From positions 2,608,001 through 2,672,000 of the forward strand of contig JAQFVV010006310.1 in assembly GCA_028023455.1 (NCBI GenBank): a DNA stretch of 64,000 nt. Reading direction: 5' to 3'. The translations under genes were made by a program, and so were the position numbers. How positions within the stretch are numbered: position 1 is the first letter of the stretch; every line of letters starts with the position of its first letter. Of this stretch, positions 12,200 through 24,784 are shown piece after piece. The notes under the pieces are model-generated. The model had not been told where the DNA came from. It saw only the letters and a list, made by a program, of their open reading frames with translations, and searched no databases. The stretch comes from Epiperipatus broadwayi (taxonomy: Eukaryota > Onychophora > Udeonychophora > Euonychophora > Peripatidae).

Positions 12200-13550
12200 A
12201 ATTGGGATCAGTATGACATTAAGAAATTTATTATATAAGGTTATAACATGCATTTTGACTTTTAATCTGACACAAAAGACTTAGGATTTACTAAGTTCAC
12301 ATCTTTTCTGAAAAAAGGAAAGTGATCTAATTGAGAGACAATATGATATAATGTGAGGTTGATACATATTTAGTCTTGGTAACAAATTCTTAGTGATGTT
12401 AAATATACATGCTCTTGATCTATGATATGCCTAGTAAACCACCAAATAATTTTCACAATAAGATAAAGAATTTAGGGACAGGAATATATTCATTTTGGCC
12501 TTAAACATTATTTTAAATGGTGGCATAGTCTAGTTTTTTTGCACATATTAATGGGAATATTGGAAAAGACGATGGGTGTTTTTGTAAGCAACTAAGGCAG
12601 CCTTAAATTCATGGAGTTTCCACATGGATCATTTATGTAGTATAATTACAGATCTTGTTATCTCTGGAAATTGATTGAGAATGTGTAGCACTAGATGAAT
12701 GTTAGTGATTCCGCTGAAAATTTTGAAAATGTTATCAATAAAAAAAATAGTATGGACTAAGGTGAGATAAGTAAGGGCTTTTCCGTAAAGTCATTCAATG
12801 TAAATAGCAAGTCAGTGAGTGGGAATTACTGCAGGATTCTTCATTTTGATTTATATAAGAAGGAAATGTGCATATAATATTTTGACTTGATTATTCTGTT
12901 GGTGAAATAATTACTCATTGTAGTTATGTAATAAAGATGTTCTGACAATAGGAAGTTAGTGCTGCCAGTTCATTATATTAAATGCAGTTTTAAAATCAAT
13001 TCGACAAGTCACTATACTTGTTCATTTTTACAAATTAAAGTAGTCATAAAAGAATATTTGATATACACATTGGTTTTTTACAGTACAATGGGTAATAAAA
13101 GTTTGGGAACAGTAAGATCATTTATTTTCCTATGAATAATTCTTGTAAAGATTTTTTAGTCAGTATCTTCAGAGAAATGAATCACATATCATTAACAGAG
13201 AGATTTAATATTTTTTTGATGCAAAATATTATTATATTGGTGGATAAATTAGGGAAATCAGCTCTAGAAAAGCAAAGCTGATTAAACTTCCTAATCAAGC
13301 ATTTTGTAAATTTCCGATAAAATTATATCTGCTGCTGGAGAAGTATGAGTTTTTAAACAAAAGATCTATTGGAATATCTGATATTGTTATGTAATTCTTT
13401 TGATCTGTACTGTCTTTAATAATAGATATGTGATTGTCAGTTGCTAGGTTACCTTTTAGGTGCTCTAATAGTTCCATGTCAATATTTGCTTCTAAAGAAG
13501 AAGTCATTTTTAGCATGTCATGCGATTGAACTATATTTCATAGATTAAGA
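12200..13550 (-). pseudogene. fossil LINE reverse transcriptase
   Basis: On the - strand, with many stops and shifts, the RT motifs appear in the right order. An ITISDI...LFKNS stretch (about 13380-13330) resembles the block before the RT. TDYKIFTRIIHRKIN (about 13170-13130) matches the NYRPISLLNTDYKI region. DFKTAFNIMNW (about 13003-12981) is motif A. LSPYYFFIDNIFKIFSG (about 12766-12711) matches motif B (LSPxLFxIF). A segment like KLHEFKAALVAY follows where the (F/Y)ADD region and thumb should be. The wording is closest to L1/Tx1-type or related LINEs, but the decay prevents clade placement. The 73-residue open frame at 13295-13516 is part of this fossil. The 3' limit is uncertain. Confidence 0.6.
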
Positions 13551-13605
13551 ATTATTATGGCATTTTGTTTGTAAAGGGATGTGAACAGTTAGTCTTGTCT
13601 CTTTT

Positions 13606-14627
13606 AAAGGTAAGTTCTTTTTTTTTTAAAGTAATATTCTTTATTAAACACAAATGATATTTACATAATTTCAAAGGTTATATTAAGTTTTTCTAACAAC
13701 CTTTCTTCAAAACTGTCATAATACTCAAGGAATTTTTCTCATTACCTCATACATTTTTTTTTTTTATTACCTTACTAATATATTCTTAGACTGGAAATGG
13801 GGTTTCCTACCATATTTCACATGTGGACAGAGCAGTTCCTCCCCACACCGATTCAATAGCATTCCTAGGCCAATATTTTAAACATACATTAAAGTAATCA
13901 TTCCAATCTCTATCTAGCTTTCTCAGCCAATTGAATTTTTTATTGTCAAAAACCAAAGAGCATCTAATTACCCATATTGTTTTCAATGAATGGATTATAA
14001 CATTTGCATTATGCGGATTGAAACTAATCACATATTTTTTTAATAGGTCTTTTAGATTAATTCTTGACCTATGAAATACTTTTGATCTCAGATGCCAGAA
14101 TGCATAGCATTCCTCTAGCAGGTGCGTAAATGTTTCACTGCTCTTCTTGCAAAAAATACACATTTCATCCAAACCCATTCCCAGCCTTTTATTAAGGTAG
14201 GAGGTAGTCGGCAAAATTCCATTTATCAGCTTAAAAATAAATTTCATGGATGATTGAGGTGTATATATCGAGTGGAATTTTTTAAGAACACTTTTCATTG
14301 AACACCCCAACCAAGAATTTTCATTGTGATAATCTCCTTTTGTTAAATCTTTATATTTTATTCCATCTAGACTTTGGACATTTAGATCATTTTGTAAATC
14401 TTTGTATGTTATAAACATGTCAGCAAGATGTGATCTTCTCTCAGCTCCCATTTCATTGTAAATTCTTTTCTCACCAGTAGGGGGACTAAAGGACTGATCC
14501 TTCATTACGTTCAAATAAGCCCTGGCAGTAATAAAATTAACATAAGCTTTTGGGTCGATTAAATTAAGCCCACCTTTATATATTGGTTGCTGTAGTACAG
14601 AGGTTGAGAGGAGACAAAGGTAAGTTC
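13606..14627 (-). mobile_element. 5'-truncated LINE with poly(A) tail and 12-bp duplication
   Basis: AAAGGTAAGTTC occurs at 13606-13617 and 14616-14627 and flanks a 998-bp insertion. On the - strand the insertion ends with TTTAATAAAGAATATTAC (poly(A) signal AATAAA) and a run of ten A (T10 at 13618-13627 on +), so it was inserted by target-primed reverse transcription. Only the 3' end of the element was copied. The duplicated target contains AAAGGTAAGT, which equals the 5' splice-site consensus. Confidence 0.9.
13807..14600 (-). pseudogene. LINE ORF2 C-terminal domain with CCHC-type zinc motif
   Basis: An open frame of 235 codons (13807-14514) continues in frame upstream to about 14600 (wording VLQQPIYKGGLNLIDPKAY), so it is not truncated at its first Met. 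It ends with TALSTCEIW. A cysteine-histidine cluster CIFCKKSSETFTHLLEEC near residues 119-136 of the open frame is the C-terminal zinc motif typical of L1/Tx1-type ORF2 proteins (C-x2-C, H, C). The GLNLID-like phrase upstream is also typical. Endonuclease and RT are absent because the copy is 5' truncated. The uninterrupted frame of about 265 codons suggests a fairly recent insertion. It is a different family from the 50-53 kb LINE. Confidence 0.75.
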
Positions 14628-16556
14628 ATTTGAAGTACTGCATTAATGTCATTTATCATCTATTCCTCTAGTGCTACTTTAAAATGATTTTGAAAAACAG
14701 ACCAGCTTCAGTAAGAAGCAAATTTTTATTCTAATAATTAGTTTGAAGTCATATATTATCATTCACATGATTGTGTAATCAATTAATTTTTAGTGCATGA
14801 TTTAAAAATAAAACAACTTTTTGTGTTGATCTTGAAACTAGATGATGAGAAAAAAGATTAATTAAAAGAACGTTGTCCTCTAGTAAAATAATAGCAGCCA
14901 CAAAGCCATTTGAGTGAGCTTAATATTTAACAAGAATGTCAGTTCATTGTTGGGACAATTGAAATAGCCATATATATATTTGTAAAAAAATTTCCGTGTA
15001 ATATGCAATCTATTGACAATGACTTTTGTTTTTATTAATAAAATAAATTGCTATGAGGTCAAATTGTATTTAAGATGAGTGAAAAAAATTGAAGTAGCAT
15101 TAGCAGTTAAATACAACAGTTAATTTTCTAAAATATTTATTGTTACTTCAAAGTCTTGTGGTGATCAAGTATTGATTTGAGAATAAGAATGTGGTTTTTG
15201 TTCAAGTCATTAGGTTGGGTTGAAGTTGGTATTGTTGTTCTGCAAGTACAAAAATGTTGTTTTGGTTCTTTTCAGAAAATTACATTAACTTTATTATATA
15301 GTCCTTTCAATTGGTTAGATTACTACATTAATTGTGACAATGTTTAAATTATAATCATCAATTATTTATTTTATTACATAAGAAGTTTTTTGTTACATGT
15401 TTCATTAGTAGTTAGAGATTTTAATTTTTATTGTTGTACAGATTTAAATTAATGGCATCATCTTATATGTTGCCTTTAAGATAATATCCTTTAGGATTTG
15501 GCTTGGTGTTTGTTTATTAATTTTAGGCTCTTCATATATTGCATGAATTTGGCTTTTCTGATTGGGACAAGGATGGAGGATCCAATAGATAAATTGAATA
15601 AAAATTAGTTAACTTATGCAGGATGTTCAGTTAATTAGTTTTTTAATTCTGTGCAGAATGATAGTTAACTTTTCATTTAATTCTGTGTTTGTTGATAAAT
15701 TGTACTTAATTTGAAGAAGAGATACTGTTACAATTATCAGGAATTGGGCATGGAAGGTTGTTTAAGGAGATAACATTTCCCCATGATATGGACCTCTATT
15801 TTTCACACAAATGATTCATATATCTACTTTTTTACATTTGTTGCTGATGCCAACAGTTCATTTAGATATAGGGTGACTCAACTTGAAGCCTACAATCTTA
15901 AATGCTTATCATTATTGGTATTGAATTTATCTGGTTAATATCCCTGTTCTATCTTCAAAAGTTCTGTCTGGAGTAAGTTCTCTTGCATTGTTAATAAGAT
16001 GGACAATATTAACATTTTTCTATAGAACTTCACATATGAAAACTTGGTTCATGTTTTGTACCAATGAATGATTGGATTTATTTATAGGGAGTCAATATAT
16101 ATATATATATTGAAGGCATTATTAGTTAATTATATTCTTAGCTTACTCTTGCTTGTGCTTTGTGAAGTGTTCCAAACCAATAAATAATCTAGTTGTAAAG
16201 ATAATTGTTAATTTAATTCTTTTCAATAGATCATAATTCTGTAATTTTTTATTATTCACCCAATTTATCATAACTTTCTGTTATGCTGTTTATTAATATT
16301 TGGGGGAGGGGGGTTAATATTTTGCATTAATAATCATTAAGTTTATCAATTGATGTTTATGTTTCTTTATTAGACTCATTTTTTTCTTAATGCTTAACTC
16401 ATCATATTTTATTTTATTATTTTTGTGATCTTGTGAAGATTTTAATGCATTATTTATTTGATTTATATCTGCAAGTAAGGACCAGAGTTTAAAATGCTTG
16501 CATTAATATTAGCATTTAAATTCAAAAACATTTTGATCTTATATTTTTCTTATAGA
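14628..16556. other. AT-rich noncoding DNA
   Basis: No feature could be supported. On the - strand between 15500 and 16080 the composition and scattered protein-like phrases hint at an eroded coding element, but no family motif is convincing. Confidence 0.4.
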
Positions 16557-16959
<403 letters not shown>

Positions 16960-19680
16960 TTAATTTAATTTAGTACATTTAACAGATTTTACATCCAAAC
17001 AAAAATGCACAGCTAATCTAGTTCACAAAGCATTTGCAGAGTTTTTTGCACAGTAGTCCTAAATGTTCTATCATCTGTTTCAAATATATTAACAGCATTA
17101 AAGTATTTATTGTACAATCTAGGTAATCTTACTAATGCTGAATTTTTTAATGTTTCACTTTTAAATTTTGGAATATTATACAAATTTTTTGATCTCATAT
17201 CCTTTATCTTCACCTTAAATGATAATGTTGTTTGGCAACTTCTCACATCTATTATAGCTGATGTAATTTTTTTAAATACTTCATATCAGTATAGATTCTT
17301 CTTTTGTAGAGTGCATTGTTGTCACATATTATTTCTGATTTAATCTATCATTTTTTTATAAACCTTTTCCAGTGCTAATCTATTATTTAATTTAGATGAG
17401 TTCCAGATTAAAGATCCATAATTTAAAATAGGTAAGACCAATGTATGAAACAAATACACACATGTATTTCTCTTAAATATTTTACAGTTTCTGAGAATTA
17501 AACCCATTATTTTATAACTTTTTGTAATAATATTTTGAATATTATTATTAAATGTTCCATTATTATTAAAAATAATACCTAAATCTTTATGATCTTCTTT
17601 TCTTGAAATACTTTTTGAGTTTAGTGTATAATTAAACAAACTTGTAGATGATTTTTTAGAAAACAACACAACATTTTTCAATGTTAATTTCCATATAGTT
17701 TCCCACACACCAATCCTGAAATTTTTTGATATCAGATTGCAAAATCTTCTGATCATCAAAATTCCTAATAGTTTTATACAGTTTAATATCATCTGCAAAG
17801 CAGAGAATGTCAGAACCACTTACACACTGCTCTATATCCAAAGAATAAACTGAAAAAAGCAGTGGTCCAAGTATACTTCCTTGAGGCACTCCATCATTAC
17901 TAAAATATGTGTATGATTTTGCAGACCCAAAAGATACAAAATTAGGTCTATTTGAGACAAAAGATACGAACCACTGCAAAAGTTCACAACTAAAACCAAT
18001 TGTGTGCAACTTACTAATCAATCTAGAGTGATCTACTCGGTCAAATGCTTTGCTTAAATCAAAATAAATCACATCTAGCTGTAATCTGTTATCAATTGCA
18101 TTTGCAATAGCATCTTGAATATGTATCAAATTAGTCTCAACAGATCTACCTGGGATAAAACCATGTTGGGTTTTAGATAAAGATTTACATACTTTATCTA
18201 TTATTTTATTATACACACATTTTTCAAAGATTTTTCCAGCTATACATAATAATGAAATAGGTCTATAATTACTAACATCATTTGATTTGACTTTTGGTAT
18301 TGGTATAACTTTTGCAACTTTCCATAAATCAAGAAAAATACCTTGCTGTAAAGAGATATTAAAAATATAACAAAGCACTGGAGCTAGCAGTTCAGCATAT
18401 CCTTTATAAATAAAAACAGGTAGCATATCATATCCAAAACTTATTTTATTTTCAAGTTGTTTTATTGCTAATAAAATGTCATTATAATATAATGAGTAAA
18501 TAACTATCAGATCATTACTTTTAAAAGCAGATTTAACTATATATGATTTAGATGTCACATTTTTCTCTGTACATGATGAGAAGTAGTTGGTAAAATCATC
18601 AGGTGTAAGACTCCCATTGTCAATTGACATTTTATTTTTTACACCGGAATGCTTTTTAATAAATGACCAAAAGTAATTTGAATTGCACTTTATGTTGTCC
18701 TCTAGTTTCTCAATATATCTTTTGAAATCAATTTTTTCTATGGTTTTAAATAATCTTCTAAAATTTATAAAGTTATTATAACATATTATTGATCCTGATT
18801 TCTTAAACAACTTATGATGCTTATGTTTTCTTTTGTAAATACAAATCAATTTCTTAGAGAACCAAGGAGGATATTTCTTAGATGATTCATAGCATAATGG
18901 TATTCTATTGTTTAAAATGTTTTGCATAATTTTTTGAAACAGATATACTGCCTCATTTACATTTGGGGAACAATATATTTGGTCCCAATCAGCATACTTG
19001 ATGTCACAATATAAATTATAATAATCACCAAGTTTATAATTTCTATTTGAAGTTATCATACCCTTATTTAATGATATATGTTTGACATAAACAAAAAACT
19101 CAATTGCTGGATGATGAGAGTCTTCCTTCAATAATGGCTGTATATTATGCCTCACATCTACATCACTAAAGTTAATTAATATAAAATCTAGAACACATCC
19201 ATTATTATTTTTTAACTGATTTCTTTGTACTACACCAGTTATATTCATAAATTCTATAATTCTTTGTCCTTTATTTATTTCATTACTGCATAATCCAGTT
19301 ATTTCATCTGCTATCATTACATATCATGCATTAAAGTCACCACAGATCAAAATATTGTGCTTATAATTAAATAAATATTTTTCCGATTTCTCCAAATCAT
19401 TATTTAGTTCAATTATATTAATATAAGGAGGAATATATATATTTCCAACCAAAAACAATTGAGATCCTAATATCATTTCAATCCAAATAGAATCAAAAAA
19501 ATTTAGTTCTATATTTATTTGCTTTGTTACAATGTTTTTAACTGCCAATAAAACACCTCCACCTCTTGAAAGCTTAGAGTTTACATGATCGTGTCTATAT
19601 AATAAATATATATCATCCACAATCTGATCAGTAACAAATTGATCATTCAACCATGTTTCTGTCAAGGCTATTAGATGATG
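16960..19680 (-). mobile_element. Jockey/CR1-like LINE, 5' truncated, 3' end in microsatellite
   Basis: The element reads right to left. Its 5' part starts inside the endonuclease domain at about 19676, directly abutting a (GAT)n tract. It contains most of ORF2, and its 3' end runs into (AAATT)n and the ATT/AAT microsatellite. Both borders are trinucleotide repeats, so no clean target-site duplication can be read. This suggests insertion into a microsatellite, possibly the tail of the SINE at 19751-19831. Confidence 0.8.
17013..19676 (-). pseudogene. LINE ORF2: endonuclease (partial) plus reverse transcriptase
   Basis: Endonuclease wording is present upstream (LIALTETWLNDQ, SRGGGVLLAV, CGDFNA). 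An in-frame TGA at 19324-19326 interrupts it, and a 553-codon open frame follows. In that frame, CVLDFILIN near residue 41 and DSHHPAIEF near 66 end the endonuclease, SNYRPISLL is at about 349, motif A YFDLSKAFDRVDH at about 418-430, motif B VPQGSILGPLLF at about 477-488 and motif C FADD at about 507-510. A frameshift near 17665 leads into a second frame with YGSLIWN and a C-terminal tail that resumes at 17246-17013 (RLPRLYNKYFN). Damage is light: one stop, one frameshift and two stops near 17300. The motif wording fits the Jockey/CR1 group. The first 20-odd residues of the 19324-19755 frame (poly-Tyr/His) come from the microsatellite and are not protein of the element. Confidence 0.85.
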
Positions 19681-19750
19681 ATGATGATGATGATGATGAT
19701 AATAATGATGATGATGATAATAATAATAATAATAATATGATGATGATGAT
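19677..19750. repeat. (GAT/AAT)n microsatellite between LINE and SINE
   Basis: Interrupted GAT and AAT triplets join the truncated LINE to the end of the SINE. On the - strand the SINE ends GCTTTGACATCATCATC, so this tract is most simply the expanded tail of that SINE. Confidence 0.9.
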
Positions 19751-19831
19751 GTCAAAGCGTTGATCAGGAAGCAAATCTGGGACAGCTGCTTGGCAGGCAG
19801 CTATGCTAACTGCTAGGCCACCAACGCTTGC
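19751..19831 (-). mobile_element. tRNA-derived SINE, copy S2, with trinucleotide tail
   Basis: In reverse complement it reads AAGCGTTGGTGGCCTAGC, AGTTAGCATAGCTGCC, CAGCTGTCCC, a degraded B-box (CAGATTTGCTTCC) and CAACGCTTTGACATC. It aligns with copies S1, S3 and S4. Its tail is (ATC)n, not the ACACAT-plus-A tail of the other three. Confidence 0.8.
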
Positions 19832-20011
19832 AAATTATTTTTCTTTAATTAAAGTTATTTCCATTTGCTTCCTTTTAGAGAATATTGCTGAAAAGAGAAA
19901 TCTGTCAAACTCTTAACTAGGTTCTCAAATTATTTTTAAATATTATTTTATTTTTTGAGTGATCCCCCTTCCTCATATTTTTTTATTATTTTAATTTTTT
20001 GATTTATGCAG

Positions 20012-20063
20012 ATTGAGTACTCACCTGTTATTGATGTGATACTATTTGAAGTTCATGGAATAG
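20012..20063 (+). CDS. candidate internal exon 3 of an unrecognised host gene
   Basis: A T-rich tract ending TTTATGCAG (to 20011) precedes an open segment starting in phase 0 with wording IEYSPVIDVILFEVHG. A possible donor is GTACTG at 20064. The frame stays open to about 20094, where another weak donor GTTAAT occurs, so the 3' border is unclear. The entry phase fits the exit phase of the 8065 candidate. I found no repeat match in the window. The protein is not recognised and no gene model can be confirmed from sequence alone. Confidence 0.3.
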
Positions 20064-20099
20064 GTACTGGATATCTAGTTCTCGGAAACCTATGTTAAT

Positions 20100-21095
20100 G
20101 TCTTCACTATTTCAATTTTATGACAATTTATAAATTAATAATAAGAATAAACTGTGAATGAAACAACAAATCGTAAGGTTTTCTATTTTTGTGACTTAAA
20201 TAAAATTTTCACCTGTTTTAAGGAAATACTATCCTTCTCATGATAACACATACAAGAGTATCTTTAATTTTTACCTATCTATTAAGGAAACTCATTTGAA
20301 GGTTGTCCTATTTTCTTAATTCATTATTAAATAATTCCTCAATAAAAACATTTTATAGTATAATTCTATATTATATGTAATGTTGGAATTAAAAATAGAT
20401 AAATAAAAGAAAAGATTGTTTAATATTTTATCTAAGTTTTTTTTGTTCCTGGTTATACTTCAAATGATGTTATTTATACAAGTTCTATTTATTGTTTTCA
20501 TTTTCATATTTTTCATTTCAATTATTTTTTTGCAGTGTCTTCTTTATTTATTACTTTCTAAAAATCTTATTTTTTCATAAATAATAAATATAAGTATTTT
20601 TAATTTCGTTGTCAATTCTAATGTATTCATTTAAATAAATGTTAATAATACATTCTGTGCACTTTACACAAAACAAATGCAGTACTTTATTATTACACAC
20701 TTTCAAAAATAAGCTGATAGTTTTGACCACTCAGTAATCTTTTTGAGACTTTAATATACACAATATGTGTAAATACTCTATCAAATTAAACATTGATTAC
20801 AATAATATTATCTTGATATTATCACTTGCCATTTGCTTGTCATTAATTCATATTAGTAGGAATTTCCATCTTTTCTGTGATTTTATAATATGAACTATAT
20901 AATATGGAATTTTTTTGTGTGATCTGTATATTTTTTTTATTTCATCTTTATTTTTAAAGATGCATACCATATTTACAGTGCTTTCATTGCTATAGGCACA
21001 AATAAACAGATATAGGAAACAAATGATAAAATCTTTACAAAATGTGAGAAAGAAAGATGTCATGATCAAGTGGAAAAAAATATTTTCTAAAATGC
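20100..21095. other. AT-rich noncoding DNA
   Basis: Short - strand frames such as the one at 20848-21120 have no recognisable motif. I see nothing else. Confidence 0.5.
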
Positions 21096-24000
21096 CTTGC
21101 ACACAGTGATGATATCCCAAATTTCCAAGAACCAGTTCTCTAAAAGTAGGTTGTATTTAAGAACTTATTCTGTTTATTTTTTTTTTTCTAAGCATGGAAG
21201 CAAATCATTTCTTTGTTTCATACCTAAAAAATTTTGGCGACTCCCCCCCCCCCTACACAAAAAGTACTGCAGTGCACATGCACACTGATGTACTTTGCAA
21301 TCTCACTTATGGAATTAAAAAAGAATTAAACCCTTTTTATAATTGGAAAAAAATACTTATTTATTTGGTAAGATATTTCCATATTGACATTCTAGTCACA
21401 TCATATGTCTCTTCAGGTTGATGATGCTTTTTGACTATAGCATCATCAGCTATATTGTGATTTCTTAGCAAAACTTGAACTGAGTCACTGCAATCCCAGT
21501 GATCTAATGGAAGACCTATCCAATTTATTACTAGAAGAATTTGCCACATTTTTCACTTCAAGGTGATTTCTTTTATCTGAATAAATTGTGTTCACCACAG
21601 AAAACTTTCATTCAGCCTTGGTTTTAATTATATTTTTGCTCTTTGGATAGTTTCATGTACAACATGTTTCTGGTGATTTCTCAAAACATTTTCAACATAA
21701 TCACGGAAATCATTAACTGAAATCTCATGGTGAAATGCTTTGTAAAAATCTGATAATTTCTCTTCAAATTCTTTCCAGAGAACTACAGCTTCTTCCAGAT
21801 TCCAAGTGTCTGGATTCATAATTTTAACTAATTGATGGATTTTATGATTTCTATCTTGAATACTATTACTTATGCTATTACAATCCATTAATCTTAATTT
21901 CATATTTGTTATCACTACATTCAGTAATTTTTGATGGGGAAGACTCACTCATTTGTTGTCTTCAACAAAATTAATATGCAGGAATTCCTTAGAAGGAATT
22001 GTTTTATTTATTATTTTTTCATAACTACCACTCTTCTCACTGAGATATTCAAATGCTTTAATTGTTTTCTTAATCAATTGTTCAGCATGCAATATAATTA
22101 CACTTCTTCCTTGAATAGCATCCACCAACAAAGCAATTTCTTCTAGAATATCAATTCTTAAAGCTAGATCTCATAAAATATTTGTTAGCAAGATGTTTAG
22201 CCATTCCAGAAAATTTTTTATTAGTAGAAAAAAAATTATATGGTGCTGAATAGGCTCATCATGTTACAACTGCTGTTCTATGATGGCATGTTGCCCAGCT
22301 TGGGTCAAAAACTCTACAATTTTTAGAATTTCCAATTCCCGAATTGGTTGAAATTTTATTCAATGCCATTTGGTTTTTATTAGACTGATGAAAGATTTGA
22401 CATATTTCATTAATAAATGCTGTAAAGTGATTCATTTGCTTTATATCTTTGATAAAATCCTCCAGCACAAGCTGAAGGTGATGACTCAAACAATGCCAAA
22501 TAATAATCTCAGGATAGTGGTTTTTTATTTTAACATTCACTTCTGACCACCTTCCCAGGATCACAATTACTCCATCTGAACAAAATCCAATCAAATTATT
22601 CTTCAAATATGGATTATCAAATCCTATTGATTGCAGACTTTGTAGTAGAACAGTGTAAATGATTTCAGCATCTTTGTTTCATAATTCCACTAAATCTACA
22701 AAAATTGTTGGTGAGAAATCTTCATCTTTAACCTTAATAAAAATGATAAGGACTGATTTTTATGATATTGTTGATATCTCATTAATTATAAACATATCTT
22801 TAAATTTTGATCTATTATTTTTCTAAACACTTTCTTTTTAATGTATTTTTCAATGTGCTTAACAATTTTGACAGTCAGGAATTGAGAATGAAGTCCCACT
22901 CCCATATCTAATCCATTCTTTTTTTTGTAATTCTATCAAATGTTCAATATCAGAAAATGGTCAGTTTCGATTTGCTAAAGTGCAAACCGTACTGAAAATT
23001 TTACAGATGGAGCTCATAAACGTTTCATGAACTTTGTCTATGAATTTGAAAATTGCATTTTTTGCACTTTCTTTCAATTGCATCACCCATATCTCATGAG
23101 CTTTTAATGAAAAGTGTTCCTTTATTTTTTTTTTTTTTTGTAGAGAGGCTTGTTGAACCATTTTATTTTTTCCACTTTGAACAATATTACTTCTCCATTC
23201 TTTTGACACATGAGCTGCCTTCACTTTTATTGACTCGATTTTGATATAGTTATCACACAAGTTTTTTTCCAATAATAAGTAAATCACAATATTTTTCTTT
23301 AAATTCATTGGCTTATTTCATATTCCAGCAGCAGGAAGGTCACTATCTACATTTATTTTATATGCATCTTTTGTACTTTTGGAACTGGACAGTTTATTTG
23401 TGTTGTCAACATTATTTTCTGTTGCATCAGAAGAAACAGAAAACAAAACTTGATTCAAAATATCATCCTTTACTATCGTTTTTGATTCTGTATCAGTTCT
23501 TGGGTCTTTTATGAAGGAATCTGATATTGTTTGGCATTTTTGTTTCATTTTGTTTTTATTATATTCTCGTATTACATTTACCTTAGAAAAAAAACATGTA
23601 ATTAATTGATTTTTAATACAAATGAGTTGTAACAAATCATAAAACTGAAATAAAATATTAAAATTAAAAAAATAAAAAGAAAAAAATTATTTGAAAACGA
23701 GTCATGCCACTTGATGAGCCAAAAGTATTGTTATATTTATCATCTTGCCAAGTTATTCTAGAAAAAATATGTTGAACTTATTGTTTAAAAAAAAAGGCGC
23801 ACTGTTACATCAGACATAGCAAACTAAATGAAAATAATGTACTATAAATTTACTACAGCTGATCATTCATTAAATTTACTAATCAAATAAAAACAAATCT
23901 TGCATAATAAATATTTAGTGAAGAAATAAAGTATTTAAATAAAAAATAAAAGTTAAATAAATATTTAAAACAATGTCGGCATAACAAAATCATTTGAACA

Positions 24001-24784
24001 ATGGTTTTATATTATTGTTTGTTTTCGCAATGATAGGTCCTTTTGAATGAAGTTATTTTATCTTTAAAGTAAAATAATTTCAGCAAGAGTAAATTTCATT
24101 AAAAAAATTATGTAAATAAGACATTTATTTTATATAGCGTGATGTTTTTATAAACTGTAATACCAATAAGCTAATGCGCATGCGCTTCTATCTTTTCCCA
24201 AAGACTTTATCTTGTGTTTGAAAAAGTGGGAGTATTCATTTAATACATAAATACATTTGTGCCGAATTTATTTTTAATTTTAATAATGCCTCTGTTAAAT
24301 GTAAGTAAACTAATAGTTAATTAATTTCTTACTTACTTTGTGTAAAAATTAAATATGGGTTTCTTTATCACTAATAAAATAACTTTATTTGTATACTTTT
24401 AAAGAAACTAATTTGAAATGTGATAAATAATGGATTTAATTACTTAAAACAAAACTGTTGTGAATTATTTCTTGCAGAATAATTCTTAATCACTCAAATT
24501 TCATCGCGCATATCATACAGTCCAAGTGCAATCTCGTATAGTCGAATTATTCTGGGGAAAGCATTTTGAACTCAATCTGTTCAAAAAGAATCATTGTTAC
24601 ATTAGATATAACAAAAAAAAAAAAATACAAATAATGTTCTAGATTATTGTTGGAAATAATTAAGTAATTTGTTAATTCAACTCTAAAATTTATTTTCGGA
24701 TAATTTAACTACCGGTTCGCTAATTTTTTTTAATTTTAAGAATCGGTTCACATGAACCGGTTGGATATCATCACTGCTTGCACG
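21096..24784 (-). mobile_element. complete but inactivated hAT transposon
   Basis: Terminal inverted repeats CAGTGATGATATCC begin at 21104 (reading +) and at 24776 (reading -), matching 14/14. They are flanked by CTTGCACA (21096-21103) and CTTGCACG (24777-24784), an 8-bp duplication with one mismatch. Terminal CAGTG and 8-bp duplications are hallmarks of the hAT superfamily. The right subterminal region has an AACCGGTT-rich palindrome (about 24741-24765 and 24711-24716). The left side has a related GAACCAGTTCTC. The 3.67-kb element encodes a disrupted transposase on the - strand, so it was once autonomous. Confidence 0.9.
21361..23635 (-). pseudogene. hAT transposase, KIAA1586-like type, with several breaks
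   Basis: Reading right to left the pieces are collinear. 23635-23318 is an N-terminal segment. 23308-22961 includes KAHEIWVMQLKESAKNAIFKF and ICKIFSTVCTLANRN, then NGLDMGVGLHSQFL after a frameshift. 22606-22259 carries GFCSDGVIVILGR (the RNase H-like core with an Asp) and WHCLSHHLQLVLEDFI, the conserved C/H block. 22131-21628 is the helical insertion region. 21549-21361 is a C-terminal piece with NWIGLPLDHWD. This order matches hAT transposases related to the domesticated protein KIAA1586. I count at least five stops or frameshifts, so no functional enzyme is made. The protein would cut and rejoin the element's own TIRs in the nucleus. Confidence 0.8.

Noticed and set aside
13543-13609. Possible exon with ATTTCATAG acceptor and AAAG|GTAAGT donor
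   Set aside because: The open segment is only 22 codons and lies directly beside, and probably antisense to, a decayed LINE ORF. I report only the duplicated donor as a curiosity.
15500-16080. Possible eroded coding element on the - strand
   Set aside because: Scattered protein-like phrases did not form any ordered set of family motifs.
20848-21120. 90-codon - strand frame next to the hAT element
   Set aside because: It has no motif or coding-like composition, and it crosses the hAT target duplication and TIR.
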